Source of the DNA: Acanthaster planci
Lineage: Eukaryota; Echinodermata; Asteroidea; Valvatida; Acanthasteridae
DNA: 60,000 bases
Direction: 5' to 3'
Assembly: GCF_001949145.1 (NCBI RefSeq)
Contig: NW_019091539.1
Coordinates: 1,026,548 to 1,086,547 of the forward strand
The position numbers were made by a program, and so were the translations under genes. Below the pieces are notes generated by a model that saw nothing but the letters and a program-made list of their open reading frames with translations, was not told where the DNA came from and did no database searches. How positions within the stretch are numbered: the stretch's first letter is position 1; each line of letters begins with the position of its first letter. Below are positions 49,101 to 60,000 of the stretch, piece after piece.

Positions 49101-49539
49101 GCTTTAATGGCATCGCTTTACAGCCTTGCTGCACTGGCATAAACATTGTTGATGAGAGTCTTACATGTAAGTAATCCGTCATCTGCAAAATTGTGTTATG
49201 AATTTGTCAGAATAAGAGTGGTGTTACATGTACTCGTACACGAAAAGATAGAAGTATTTTTAAACAGACGGAAAAGGTTACAGTTCCAAGTAACATGTCT
49301 TTCACATCCCTTCAAAAAGAAGTTCTACATAGAAAATGTTTTTTGGAAGAGAAGAAAATTAGAAAAGAAACCTTTTTTGTTTTTTCCCTGTTTCACATTT
49401 ATGGTGTTCACCATATTTGGGGATTGATTGAAGTTTTTGCCATCCACCCAGACCGGGGCATTGTTACATTGTTTGTTTCCCTTGTGGGCAACATGAAATA
49501 CAAGGGCCATCCGCTTCACATCTGTTGGCATTATATTCT

Positions 49540-49960
49540 TGGCGTTTTCCTCAGCGATGATATTTATCCAACTGCCTTCCTCTCTGCCTGTGGTGAAGAA
49601 AGTGTTCCCAATGATTGATGTGCCGATTGGCAGCATTTTTTGTTTTCTTGGGGACCGACTGGGGAGAAATATGATTCATATTCTCCGTCCAGACCGGGTA
49701 CAATTTCATCTGCCAGGAAAGGATAATGGAATGAGTTTGGAAGAGTGATTGGCACAGTTTCAGATGCCAGACACTTTATTTTAATTGTTCCGGAGGATAA
49801 TTGACAAGCAAGTCCGATGCATAATGGTGTGAAAAAAAGAGGGCTTCCTACTTCCCGAGAGAAGATTGGTGGGACAATCCACTCTGAGAACGGCTTGGAT
49901 TTGAACCATAGACAGAGCCAAGGAAAGCGCAGTGATGCCTTGTTGACCATCCTAAATATG
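49540..49960. promoter_or_regulatory. GC-richer island, candidate conserved non-coding element
   Basis: Contains GCCGATTGGCAGC, TTTTAATTGTTCCGGAGG and GATAATTGACAAGC together with GACCGGG words. A 128-codon minus-strand frame (49564-49950) has no recognisable domain or splice signals, so I do not call it. A regulatory function is inferred from motif density only. Confidence 0.3.
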
Positions 49961-50917
49961 GTATTAAATATAGTTAAGAGCCGAGTCCATTTTTTTTTTG
50001 AGAGAGAGTTTTTTTAGACTTACCTGTGTGCATGTACATGTATTGGTACCACTACATGAGCATGCTGACCAGAACATGGAAGGTTTTCATCAAGGGCTTA
50101 AGGGGGAGATGGTAGAATCTTATTTTTATGGACTGTATCACTGACCGTGGTATCCTCATAGTCATCACGAGGTCTTCAGCATGTCGCCATCAATAAGTTG
50201 GGTGGGCCAATAACCACCATTCTGCGCAGCAGTAGTACCTCTATACATGTCATCACCACTACCAATGTGGGATTTTTCTCAACTGTCTGAGCCACCAAAG
50301 AAAAAAAATATCTCGCACTGCTAGAGAGAGAAGCCCTTTCTGGGTCAGCACCCCGATTAAAAATTTGTTGATGCTGGCAGAACTTGTGGGGCAGCTGACA
50401 TTCCGCCATCGGGCATGAGGATGAAAAATGACGACATGCTTGGCTTCGCGACAAGTACACAATGCCAATTGCTTAACAGCTGTCTCTTTATCCACCCAGA
50501 TTGCTGTGACTTTTTTTCTCAAGGAACAGTCGTTTGTCCTCAGAATTCAGAGGTAGGGATAAACAAATGTAAGTAACTTTCAAGAGAGGCTGTGAACTGT
50601 CAGGCTTTGGAATCCCATCTGGAAATTTAACCCTTGATTGCCATTTTTTTTTCTGGAATGGTTTCAAAGTTTGCTGCAAGTTCAAGATCACCAACTGATG
50701 AATGACAAAAGAAAAAAATCCACGGTTGATCTCACTGTCGCAAAAGAAATGAAATTTATCTTTTAGTTTTCCTCCCCTGCCGCTTTGGTTGGAACACATT
50801 TTTTTTATCGGTATTCCTTTTCACTTTGATTGCTTTTTCACTTGAATTGCTTGTACATGTAGCTAAGAACAGTAGGAGTTTTTTCAAATCTTTAAGTTTT
50901 TAAAATTTAATTTATCA

Positions 50918-50957
50918 TTTACCATATTGAGTCACATACATCGTTTACCATATTGAG
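50918..50957. repeat. Short direct repeat (TTTACCATATTGAG twice, 26 bp apart)
   Basis: Copies at 50918-50931 and 50944-50957, exact over 14 bases. Minor duplication. Confidence 0.8.
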
Positions 50958-51985
50958 AGATGTAAGGCCCCCCCCCAAAAGAGTCCGGTTTCTGGTCATG
51001 GGCTTGGTCCAAAAGTGGTGCGGTGATGCATTTTTTCCCCTCTTTTTATTTCCTTAGAAGTAATGTACATGTACATGCACATACGTTAGAGCGCATGGCC
51101 TTGTTACTATGAGAAGTGTGAATTAACAACTTTGAATTAACAAAAAGATCATAAAATATGACAAGGCAACGGTTTCAGTTATTTCACTTAAACAAGAGGC
51201 TTCTATTCTTGGCAAGATTGAGCTTGTTAAATACAGTAGCACAACCGTGGAGAAAATTAAATGTGAAAAACAAATGTCCTGCTCCAGTTTCTGGTTTTAA
51301 ATGAAATTCTCATGAGGTAGCAGTAAATGACACCGACACTGAAATAGACTGTCCCCCATGGTTTGTTGCTTAAAAGCGTTTCAATTTGTGTACGCAAGCA
51401 GGATGTAAGACCACTTTGTTTGTCTGGTTTACAGATCTGGGTCTGGGTTCTCATCAGTTGGCTATGGCTGGAAATTACACTGAGTATTTGGCAGCATCCA
51501 CAGCCAGTTCCCATAGAATCATGTATAATATCAAGCTGCAGCCAACTGATTTGCACACGGCCTTCATATAAGGATACACGAATGACGTCATCTAATAAGA
51601 GTGCTTGACCAAAATGTATGGAGGCCTAGGGGGGTTTTCTTCACCGTACATATTATTCAACCCCACATATCAAAAACATGTTAAAATTACACAGTAGCAG
51701 AATTCCTGCCGATCAAGTAAGTTTGGCGGCTTTTGGAAATTGTTTTATGCGATATAAAAAAATTCTTTATTTTGTCGACGCACATGTCTATGGCGACACA
51801 CGCGGTAACCAGAAACAAGAGACATTTTGTGGGGGCCTAATAGATCATTTTTCACATGAAGGGCCTATTAAATACGAGATGTCATGGCTCAGACTTTCCC
51901 CTTCCTTTGTTTTCCTAAAACTTAATTTGACCCACCATTGCAATAATAGCCAAACCAGACACTCCATCAGTCTCTCTCCAGGCTA

Positions 51986-52001
51986 TTTTTTTTGGGGGGG
52001 G
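51986..52001 (+). repeat. T8-G8 tract
   Basis: Eight T directly followed by eight G; same architecture as the tracts at 32506 and 45811. Confidence 0.85.
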
Positions 52002-53726
52002 ATAAGAAATATCTATTGGTCTGGGTTATTTTATCCGTAAAATTGCTTGTTCCCTGCTAAATATGCAGTCAGCCCAATAGTAGAAGCCTCTTTGTTCCCT
52101 GGAGAAATTGCAAAAATATTCCCAGTCAAATGTCCATTACCCAAAAAGCATGGACATGAACATGTACAATGTACATGTTTGGTCTTGTTTGGTGGGCGAG
52201 ACAGGTCAGTGTTTTTTAGTGTCACAGAGCTCATCATGCCATAAATCTTGGCCTTGTTGTTTTGCTTTGTTTGGAGTATCTCAGTAAATATTTCCAAACA
52301 GTTCGTGTTTTCACTAGGACAGCAAGGATTGCAGCTTTTTTGAAACAGCTATCATTTTATGGATGTTACAATTTTGTTCTTGATGGGTGGAAGGATAAAC
52401 TATTGATGCTTAGCACTATTACTTGATTGACTGACAGGGTGTATCAAGAGTAATGACCAAATTGTTCACATTCCCTTTACATGTACATCAAAACCTGGAA
52501 AATTTCAACCCGATAGACCACAAAGGAAGTTCAAATATTTGTTCCTTACTTATTAATTTTACTCAATTGAAGGTGTGATGGAAATTTCCTTTTTTTAAAT
52601 TTCATATACAATTAAGAAATAATCATGTAATCTTGATTATGGAACCTACCAGTGGGATTGTTACTTTTAAATGTCTTAATATTCTTCTAATTTTAAAATT
52701 ACTTGTTTGTGTTTGAAACAAGGAGAATAATAAAGGAATTTACTATACCCTCAGAGACAATGCAAATGAAGTGTCTTTCTTACATCAGACAAATTTGTGA
52801 TCTGTCAGCTTTATTCTTTAGTTTATATTTGATTACAGTAGCCCATGGTTATCTTTTATGATCCATAAATTCCATTCGTAATGCCAAAATGGCGTTTGCA
52901 GTTTTCACTACAGTCTGCGGCAGTGGTTTTTGCATTACGCATGTGCTAGCTGCACCCTAATATTTGCCAAGTAGGGCAGAGAGATGCACAGTCTGGCATC
53001 ATTTCAGATGGCGTGACCTCGATTGACCCCAGCAACGGACGTTGAACTTTGCCCGGATGTGGCAGTGTACACAGGCACTTTGAGAAAGCTGGTCAGGTTT
53101 CAGATATGAAATCCAGAATGGATAACGAAATGAATAGCAGTGTGCAATTGGTCAAAAGGTTTTTTTTGTCTCCCTTGTTCAGTGCACCCAGTGCTCGAAA
53201 ATATGCATATCGTCCAAAATGAATTGAATGAATTAATTTCCATAATTCATTTAATTCCGTCTGTCTTTCCAACCGTCTTATATGCAGATTGTTCCAACGT
53301 TAATTCTTGCTGTGATATAATCATATTTCATGTGAATTCATTTACAATTCAGACCTGATTGATGGTTACAAACATTCATGCCCTACTGAATTCCCTCATT
53401 TGATTTGGTTTAAAGAATTCAATATTTCCACAATACAAACGAGGTACATCTAAAACAGGAGCCAGTTCATATAAAGCGCTCAAATGATCAAATACACACA
53501 TCAAGAATGTGACACTGCATAAACAGGTCTTGCCAGTGTAGTCATGATTACGTGACTGTATTCAAATTCCTTGCAGTGAAAGCCGTATCTGTCATTACTT
53601 CATCCTTGTGCCACAGTGCGCATGTCCGAGCAGTGTTTCTGACCAAAAGGGCACATCTTTCTGACCAAGATTTTGCTGAGTGTAGTTTTAAAGTACTTTC
53701 CTTGGTGGTGCTGCCTCTTCTCACTG

Positions 53727-53740
53727 CCACTAGAGGGCGC
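53727..53740 (+). promoter_or_regulatory. CTCF-core-like site (perfect match)
   Basis: CCACTAGAGGGCGC matches every position of the bilaterian CTCF core CCASYAGRKGGCRS. It sits in a giant intron with candidate enhancers on both sides, where an insulator or loop anchor would make sense. It could be chance or part of a repeat family. Confidence 0.4.
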
Positions 53741-54613
53741 CATTTCTCACTGTAAATGCAGGAGTGAGTAATTGGTCCGTAGATTACACCAGTTAACGTA
53801 AACCACAATGCTTGTGTACGTGTATATGTACATGTACGTGGAGGTGTACAGGTACTGTGGAACTGTCGCTGACCCACATTTCTGAGAGGCTACTCTCGTC
53901 CGTTGCCTCACCACAGTTCCTCAGGCTCACCGGGTCAAAACTCGGCCATTGTCCATGTGTATCATTTTAACCCAATTACACAAGATTTGGGCAAAGGTCC
54001 TTCTCCCTTTGGACTAATACAAGGATATTCATATGAAGCTTGGAGTTTCTTTCTCAAGATTTGGCAGGATGCGCTAACTGTAATCCCTCAGAAGTAGTCA
54101 CAGTGGTCCCATGCATGCCCTTATCTGGGCCCTGTAGGGGGGGGACTTTGTTTGCCCTACAATCAATTTGAACTTTAAGCCCAGTTAATGTGTTTACCAG
54201 TCCCGTGAAATGTGATTCCTTTTTTAGCCTGTTTGCACAGGCCTGTCAGTTAGGGTGGCTGGAGGTAAACAGTCGCCAACCACATTAATTAACCACAAGC
54301 TCACTGACATTTCTTGATAGTGTAGACTGCAGGCACAGTGTGGAAACCAGATTATATACAGGGTACTGTCTATGGAATTAATTCCCCTTATGATCATGTG
54401 TCATCATGTGAGGAAACTATAAGTAAAAAAATTGAACTGAAAATTGAGTTGGAGAAACTTGAATTTTAATTAAAGTGGATCAGCATTTGGGATCATCATT
54501 ATTTCTGTCACAAGGTCAACATTTTGTGGGGCTGCCAAATTGAAAAGATCACTGTGCAATGCAATATGTACATGAAAGGGCGATTCTAAAAACTATGAAA
54601 CCAAGTCATCAAA

Positions 54614-54695
54614 ATAAAAAAATTGTGAACAAAAATAAGTATATATGTACTAGTATAAAAAAATTGTGAACAAAAATAAGTATATATGTACTAGT
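54614..54695. repeat. Perfect 41-bp tandem duplication
   Basis: The unit starting ATAAAAAAATTGTGAACAAA and ending TACTAGT occurs twice (54614-54654 and 54655-54695) without differences. Recent event in AT-rich DNA. Confidence 0.9.
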
Positions 54696-55552
54696 AGTAT
54701 GCAGTTTCATAAAATACTTTGCATTTTGCCAAATATGAAGGATTTGCATGTATGTGGGCATTGTTAAAGTGATAAAAATTGACCTTGAGGAGACTCTGAT
54801 ATTTTAAAAATTGTTTTACCAATGATTCACAATGCAGTTTGTATTTAATTTAGCAGTTTTTGGTTCAACTGACAGTAAGTACAAGTTATACCACAAATTT
54901 GTGGTGAAAGGCTTACACACGGTGTGAACTTATGCACAGCTTCTTGATATTGAAGTTGTTCACTGCAGTAATCAAAATTGCAGCGGTCAGAGGCTAAAAT
55001 GTCAACTCTGCTTTTCTTCAGAGTCATTCATTCCAGCATGAGCCAGAAGATTTATCATGCAGTTCAAAGGCTCACTGCTTCGTGTTGTTGCTTGGACAAA
55101 TGAACAATTTCCAATTTGCTGTGGAGGGTTTCTGCCTTACATAAGGGAAATGAACATTTGCAGATTGTACATGTAGCGTCCCATGCAGACAGATCCTTTC
55201 AATTCAAAGGCGACAGTCTCTTCGTCGGAGGCAAGTGTTTATCAAGCTTTTTTTCAGGAGTGTGAGTTCCATCCTGGGACAGTCGTTGGTCCTTCACCCC
55301 ATCTCCATGTATCAGTTGCACGTACTCAACCCAAAGACACCACAAACAAGGACAGACCACACTTAAAGTTCATTGTCGCTTGAACCCTTCAAGCTGCCCC
55401 CCCCAGCCCTGCTTGCTGCATTCTTTTCACCGCTGCACGTTCTGTTTGCAATGTCATATTTGCCAGTACAGGAAGTCCACAAAACGGGGCTAATGTCCAC
55501 AAAAAGAAAGCCCCTGTGCACGTGCATACTGAGACCACAGTGCAGTAGACGG

Positions 55553-55576
55553 TTTTTTTTTGGTGGGTGGGGGGGG
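55553..55576 (+). repeat. T9 followed by GGTGGGTGGGGGGGG
   Basis: Nine T, then a G-rich run with three or more G tracts. Another T-run/G-run junction on the + strand, with G-quadruplex potential. Confidence 0.8.
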
Positions 55577-56201
55577 ATTGTGACTTGTCACTCAAAGGTT
55601 TCGGTTACACCTATAAAGGGTTATTTGCCTGTATCTTGAGAGGAAAATTTATTGCTGTTTGATTAGGAATGGAAGTTACAGACTTTGGTTGAGTGGGAGT
55701 CAAGTAAATTTAGTCCAAGTGGAGTGTTACACGTGTAAGGAAAAGAAAGGTACATGTGTTCTACCTAACACTAGTGATTTATGTATGAACACATGAAATA
55801 CAAAAAGGACGAATAGACAGTGTTAGAAGATGCACACAACAGCAGGTATATTAGTTCATATATGATACATGCATGTGAGTTCTTATAAAGTTTGTCAGTT
55901 TTATGCTGTTTAGATGGATAATGAAAATTGTGCATGAACATTAATTAACAACATGTACATTAGCTACTGTGTACTGTTTCTTATAGTTCTCAACCTGCAG
56001 TTGCTACCGGTATAATTCACTGTGGGCTAGTGGAGATTTAAAAAACAAAAAAACAAGTTCAACCCAGCTGTGGTTCATTGTTGTATAATACATGCTTACA
56101 ATGTACCTGTAATGCAAAAATGTTCAGTTTCTCTGGAATGACATCCAAAAGTTGCTCACAAACAGGTACGTGGACAAGTATCCGTCTTTCCACACTAATG
56201 C

Positions 56202-56639
56202 TAGACTTGACTCAAGTCGGGATCTCTGTGATGTCTTTGTTTCTGCTTTGGATACATACCGAAACCGCACGCTGTTATTTGCTTCGCGCCCTCTTGTGTC
56301 TACTTATTACTATGAGTTCAGTTCGGAAATCCCGACTTGATGAATCTGTCAACCATTTTTACACAGCGAATGGGCTCAACTATAAAGGGGTAGCAGCCAA
56401 TCACATTGCTGGACTTGTTTTTACGTCGTTCATACCTGCATAATAATGAACGAGTCTATAAGTCGGACTTACTAACTGGTGACATATGACACATGTTGTA
56501 CAATAAAGGCTATCAAATGAGGGCACCTTATAAGGCTTATGCGAGCTGCTGGGCTGAGCACGATGACCGTGTAATGTGTACAGACTGAAAGATGGCCGAC
56601 TGGGGAAGAGCAACGTAAGTCCGACTTGATTCAAGTCTA
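56202..56639. mobile_element. 438-bp non-autonomous TIR element with 9-bp target-site duplication
   Basis: Left end TAGACTTGACTCAAGTCGG (56202-56220) and right end CCGACTTGATTCAAGTCTA (56621-56639) are inverted repeats with one mismatch in 19. CACTAATGC directly abuts both ends (56193-56201 and 56640-56648), a 9-bp target duplication. Each end is itself a palindrome (GACTTGA-N-TCAAGTC). Inside are two further inverted pairs: CAAGTCGGGAT (56213-56223) with ATCCCGACTTG (56329-56339), and AGTCGGACTTAC (56461-56472) with GTAAGTCCGACT (56615-56626). So the element looks like two half-elements joined. Overlapping frames (56078-56443, 56152-56340) start outside it and have no domain. A 9-bp duplication points towards Mutator-like or related transposases; hAT (8 bp) is less likely. 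Confidence 0.8.
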
Positions 56640-57478
56640 CACTAATGCATGCATTTGCATGCAACCAAAATCATCTCTTTCTTTAACACTATTGAGAGTC
56701 AAGAAATGAACTTTAACAGTTTTACTAATTACTTGTATACTTGCGGAGATGTAGTTTCCACAGTTTGATAGGATTTGGTTGCTAGTTAAAATAATCAGGA
56801 TTTTGATGAAATTTAGGGGTTCGGTGGGACATGCACATAACTGTTTCAATTCATGTTTCTCAGGTTATCTAAAGTACCATTATCATAGGGAAAAAAAATC
56901 GTCTGTTAAAACCTGGATACTACAAGTGTAACATTGAGAAACGTTTCAAAATCTATGGCTCTTTATTTGTTCAAGTTATATTAAACAGGAATTTAAGGAG
57001 AGCTAATTTAGGAATAACATACATCACAGTGTCTGTCCACAGAGTGACAAACATGAAAATGGCTGATTTTACTTCAACAAAAATACGCCTGTCCATGTAG
57101 CAAATGTTACTCATTGAGAAAAAGCTACATAGTGTTCATTTAAGCTGAAGTTTAATAGTCTTTTTAACAAAAGGATTTTGAAAACTGAATACAAACAAGT
57201 TTGGCATGTGACAAATGCTGTTTTCTTTCTCTAATTCCAACACCAAAAAATGTCTGTCTATGTGATGTGAAAGTTTCTAAAAGTAAACTAAATAGAGTAT
57301 TTAATACATTTCAGGTAAGTATGAATCATATGTTGAATTTAATTTTCATATTTAAGAAACAAAATGTCTGTCCATGTGACAAATGCAATATCTTCAAGAA
57401 TAGACTTCCATAATTTATTAAATATTGCTCAATTTATCTTTACCTTTCTGTGGTACCAATCAGAAACAGTGTAGACAT

Positions 57479-57501
57479 ATACATGTACAATGTACATGTA
57501 A
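57479..57501. repeat. (TACATG)n palindromic pair
   Basis: ATACATGTACAATGTACATG: two TACATGTA-type palindromes separated by an A. Member of the dispersed hexamer family. Confidence 0.7.
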
Positions 57502-58699
57502 AGCAAAAAATGATGGGAAATGTTTACAGTTGGAAATTTGAATTGAGTGTCACATAAATGTATCTTTTAGTGTGGACAGACCCACATCTGATTAGAATTC
57601 TTTGCCTGACGTGCCTGGCAAAGTAGTGCCCTGCTTAGCAACGATGGTACGTTACAATGACATTAGCAACACAAAATTGGCCAAGTCATCTGCAAGGTTT
57701 TTTTCTATTGGTCCTTTCTCTGCCTGGTCAATTTGTTGTGACCTCATGATGCCTTTCTCCCCTGGAAATCCCCCAAATTGTTTCCTGTTCTGGGCGGAAC
57801 CATGGTGGTCTAGCAGCACTTAGGGGCCCTGCATCTGTTAACGGGCTTTCTCTGCCAGAAGAAATTGGCTGCAACAACAGTATTAGTGGCTGCCTACATG
57901 GAAGGGGGAAGGTGCTGATCTCTGGTTGATATTTGTGGTCACTGGTTTCTCCCCAAGGTTTGCGTTTGTCAAACCATGGGTTTGTAGCTCTATGGTCAAA
58001 CTCACCAAGAAAATGAGCTCAACCACCGTGCTGCAGAAGTATCAGGGATTGAGTGCAGGGGGAAAGTTGGAACTTTCCTCATGGGGTGTGGTTTAAATCA
58101 GTGTCAGAAATGTTGAAACTGCTGTAGACTGACTTCAGGTTAACTGAAATAGAGTGAGTAATTACACATGTACATTCTCAAATACATCCACCGGACAAGA
58201 CGTAATATGCACGTATGCACAGGAAAAATACCCTATGCTCTTTGTGCTTGTGTGCCAGTGAATGACCAGTTGGTGTGTTTGTTGAGGATAACTATAACAA
58301 AAAGTCTATGCTTTGGGTAGACCAGTATGCTTTGATAGAGAGCAAATGACTGACATGAATAAAGAGATATCTTTGTGGTTATTTAATAAGATGTTTTGCT
58401 CTTAAAGAAACATGTGTAATGTTGGTTTTATGAACTATGTCTCCTTCATCATTTGTTTAGTTGCTTTGTCCTTTTCGAATCTTTGATTAGATATTACATT
58501 TTCTTTCACATTGGATGATACTGGCAGATTGAAAAAGCAGGAATGTGAATGCTCTTTAGTGATTGAAGATGGCATTCATCACTATAGATGCAATATGCCT
58601 TGTGCGTTGCACTCACGTTCAAATAAGGTTTAATTTTTTTTCAGAGCAGATATTTCTGCATTAAGTGCAAAGAGGAAGATTTCATCAGGGGCATTCTAT

Positions 58700-59170
58700 C
58701 AATTAATGACGGGCCTGCCGTGTTGTTGTGACATAACCCGTCGTCCCAACTAGGTCAGAGTGTTTTCACGAAGTGCTTCTACCCCCCCCCCACGGCACCC
58801 GAGTGGTTGTCGTCCATTTTCCCGTCGCCCCACCGGCTGAGAAACAAAGTCCACTTTCCCCCCCAGATCATACGCAGAGATAAGTCAGGAGAGGGAGAGA
58901 AAGATTATGGCGTTTCCTTGGCGAGGGAAATTTGCATTCACGGCCAATCGCAATCGTCAGTGGTCCGTTGGGTGCGCTTGCACAAATGGGCAATTTCCAT
59001 GCAGGGAGTGCTGTAGATTGTTTACACATCTGATTAATAACCCAAGCTGTAGAGCATCCCGTTAGCGTGTGTATTTGACATTGGGTCGTCAGTTTGGCAC
59101 GGCAGTACTTTCCTCACAATCCAGCTCTGTGATAGGTGTTGGAATCCCACCCAGGCTGATATATGAATTG
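58700..59170. promoter_or_regulatory. Candidate enhancer cluster (GATA, POU octamer, forkhead)
   Basis: A ~470-bp GC/CpG-rich block in AT-rich DNA. It holds AGATAAG (58878-58884), a consensus octamer ATTTGCAT (58930-58937), CGGCCAATCGCAATCG (CCAAT region), the forkhead core TGTTTAC (59019-59025) and the E-box-like CATCTG right after it. The 69- and 103-codon frames overlapping it have no domains. The strongest regulatory candidate in the window by motif quality. Confidence 0.4.
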
Positions 59171-59294
59171 CATTTCTGTCCCTACCTAAGTACATGGCTT
59201 GCCCATAAGATTCGTCACTTTCTTTCTGTGGAATGCTCAAACTCTTTATCTTGTCTTTCCATGGGTTTATTTTGGGTGTGTGAGGTACACAAAC

Positions 59295-59312
59295 ATTTAC
59301 ATGTACATGTAA
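59295..59312. repeat. (TACATG)n microsatellite
   Basis: TTACATGTACATGTAA, a perfect 16-bp palindrome built from the dispersed hexamer. Confidence 0.75.
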
Positions 59313-60000
59313 GTTGCCATGGGCACATTCAAGGTGAGGAATGCAGTAATAGTGTTATTTCAAAAATAAATGACACGTAACTGTGTGATGCATACATTTG
59401 CTACAGCAAATAAAAATGGGAAATCTATCAGCATGGGTATACAATGTATGTGCATTTAATTGCATGTAAAAGCTGAGTGGGTTTTTCAGTATAGAAAAAT
59501 TCTTAACCAATCAAAGAAATGGCTTTTAGAAATAATTTGAAGTAGTGTGGAAAGTTGTTTCTGCATAATTTTACAGTTGCGTGTTGTTGCAGAGAAGTCC
59601 ACTAAAATAAGCTGCATGTACATGTATATTGTTTAGGAAAAAAGTTCTTAAAATGTATTGACATGCGTTTACCCGTTGAAATAGAGTTGGCTTCTGATTT
59701 AAAAATGGGTATTTTTAAAAATCTCTAGCAGCAGACTGTCAGAATGACAGTGAAGTTGGACAATTTTAAGCCCAGCTGAGAAAAACCCACTCCGTGTGAT
59801 GCGTTTGGATGAATTCTGCTTGTCACAAATGCTTTCTATTGAAGAGGCAGTTGGCCAGCGAATCAAATTTGTGTCCAATTGGCGTTTTGAAGGCCAGCTT
59901 GAGCCAAAATCAAGGTTGCCATGAATTAAGCGGTGAGTCAGGTTCGTACATGCATATTATGTAGGCCTACGCATTAAGGTGTGTATAGGCGGTGATTTTG

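Larger units (their letters stand above)
5349..60000 (+). other. Probable giant first intron of the signal-peptide gene (continues past the window)
   Basis: From the donor at 5349 to the end of the window I find no exon with a recognisable protein domain that continues in phase 1 from the signal peptide. Open frames are short, lack domain signatures and are often built from (TACATG)n repeats. The region alternates AT-rich DNA with GC-richer islands containing clustered transcription-factor motifs, plus small inverted-repeat elements. Such long regulatory-rich first introns are typical of developmental receptor or guidance genes, but that is inference. Separate genes or non-coding RNAs inside it cannot be excluded. 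Confidence 0.45.

Noticed and set aside
1-60000. tRNA, rRNA, CRISPR arrays, biosynthetic or defence clusters
   Set aside because: No cloverleaf with a proper B-box (GGTTCGANNCC) was found by eye, and no regular spacer-repeat array exists. The genome is plainly animal. A tRNA scan would settle the first point.

Overview
The window looks like a marine invertebrate deuterostome nuclear genome (whole-genome shotgun, one 685-base N gap). The evidence is GT-AG introns, a two-exon F-box/LRR gene closest to animal FBXL12, AT-rich non-coding DNA, very frequent short (TACATG)n palindromic microsatellites and poly-G runs. I associate this texture with echinoderms and amphioxus, but the sequence alone does not decide between them. 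Nothing bacterial or viral (no operons, no prophage, no CRISPR) was seen.

Layout. (1) 1-1138: upstream DNA with no recognised gene. (2) 1139-2688, + strand: a complete two-exon FBXL12-like gene. A 77-nt first coding exon holds most of the F-box, and an 862-nt second exon holds the rest of the F-box and the leucine-rich repeats. Its probable 3' UTR runs to a poly(A) signal near 4054, next to a 22-bp hairpin. (3) 4319-5348: two CpG-rich patches. The first (4319-4570) is exon-like with a good splice donor. The second (about 4915-5348) ends in a short coding exon that encodes a signal peptide and stops at a strong phase-1 donor. This is the start of an unidentified secreted or single-pass membrane protein on the + strand. 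(4) 5349-60000: no convincing downstream exon. I read it as one giant first intron of at least 54.6 kb, possibly with other unrecognised genes. It carries scattered GC-richer islands with clustered developmental transcription-factor motifs (GATA, homeodomain, POU octamer, forkhead, Sox/TCF-like), two CTCF-core-like sites, and many small mobile or foldback elements.

The most interesting content is the short non-autonomous inverted-repeat elements: a 438-bp element with 19-bp TIRs and a 9-bp target duplication (56202-56639); two dispersed TA-flanked foldback elements of one family (5873-5940 and 38167-38246), the second apparently inserted into a ~92-bp degenerate tandem array; a 174-bp near-palindrome (23572-23745); a 94-bp hairpin (43597-43690); and a 223-bp segment bounded by perfect 20-bp inverted repeats (27245-27467). 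The two genes show no functional link beyond being head-to-tail neighbours.

Limits: no homology search, splice prediction or RNA data was available. All intronic regulatory calls are motif-level inferences.
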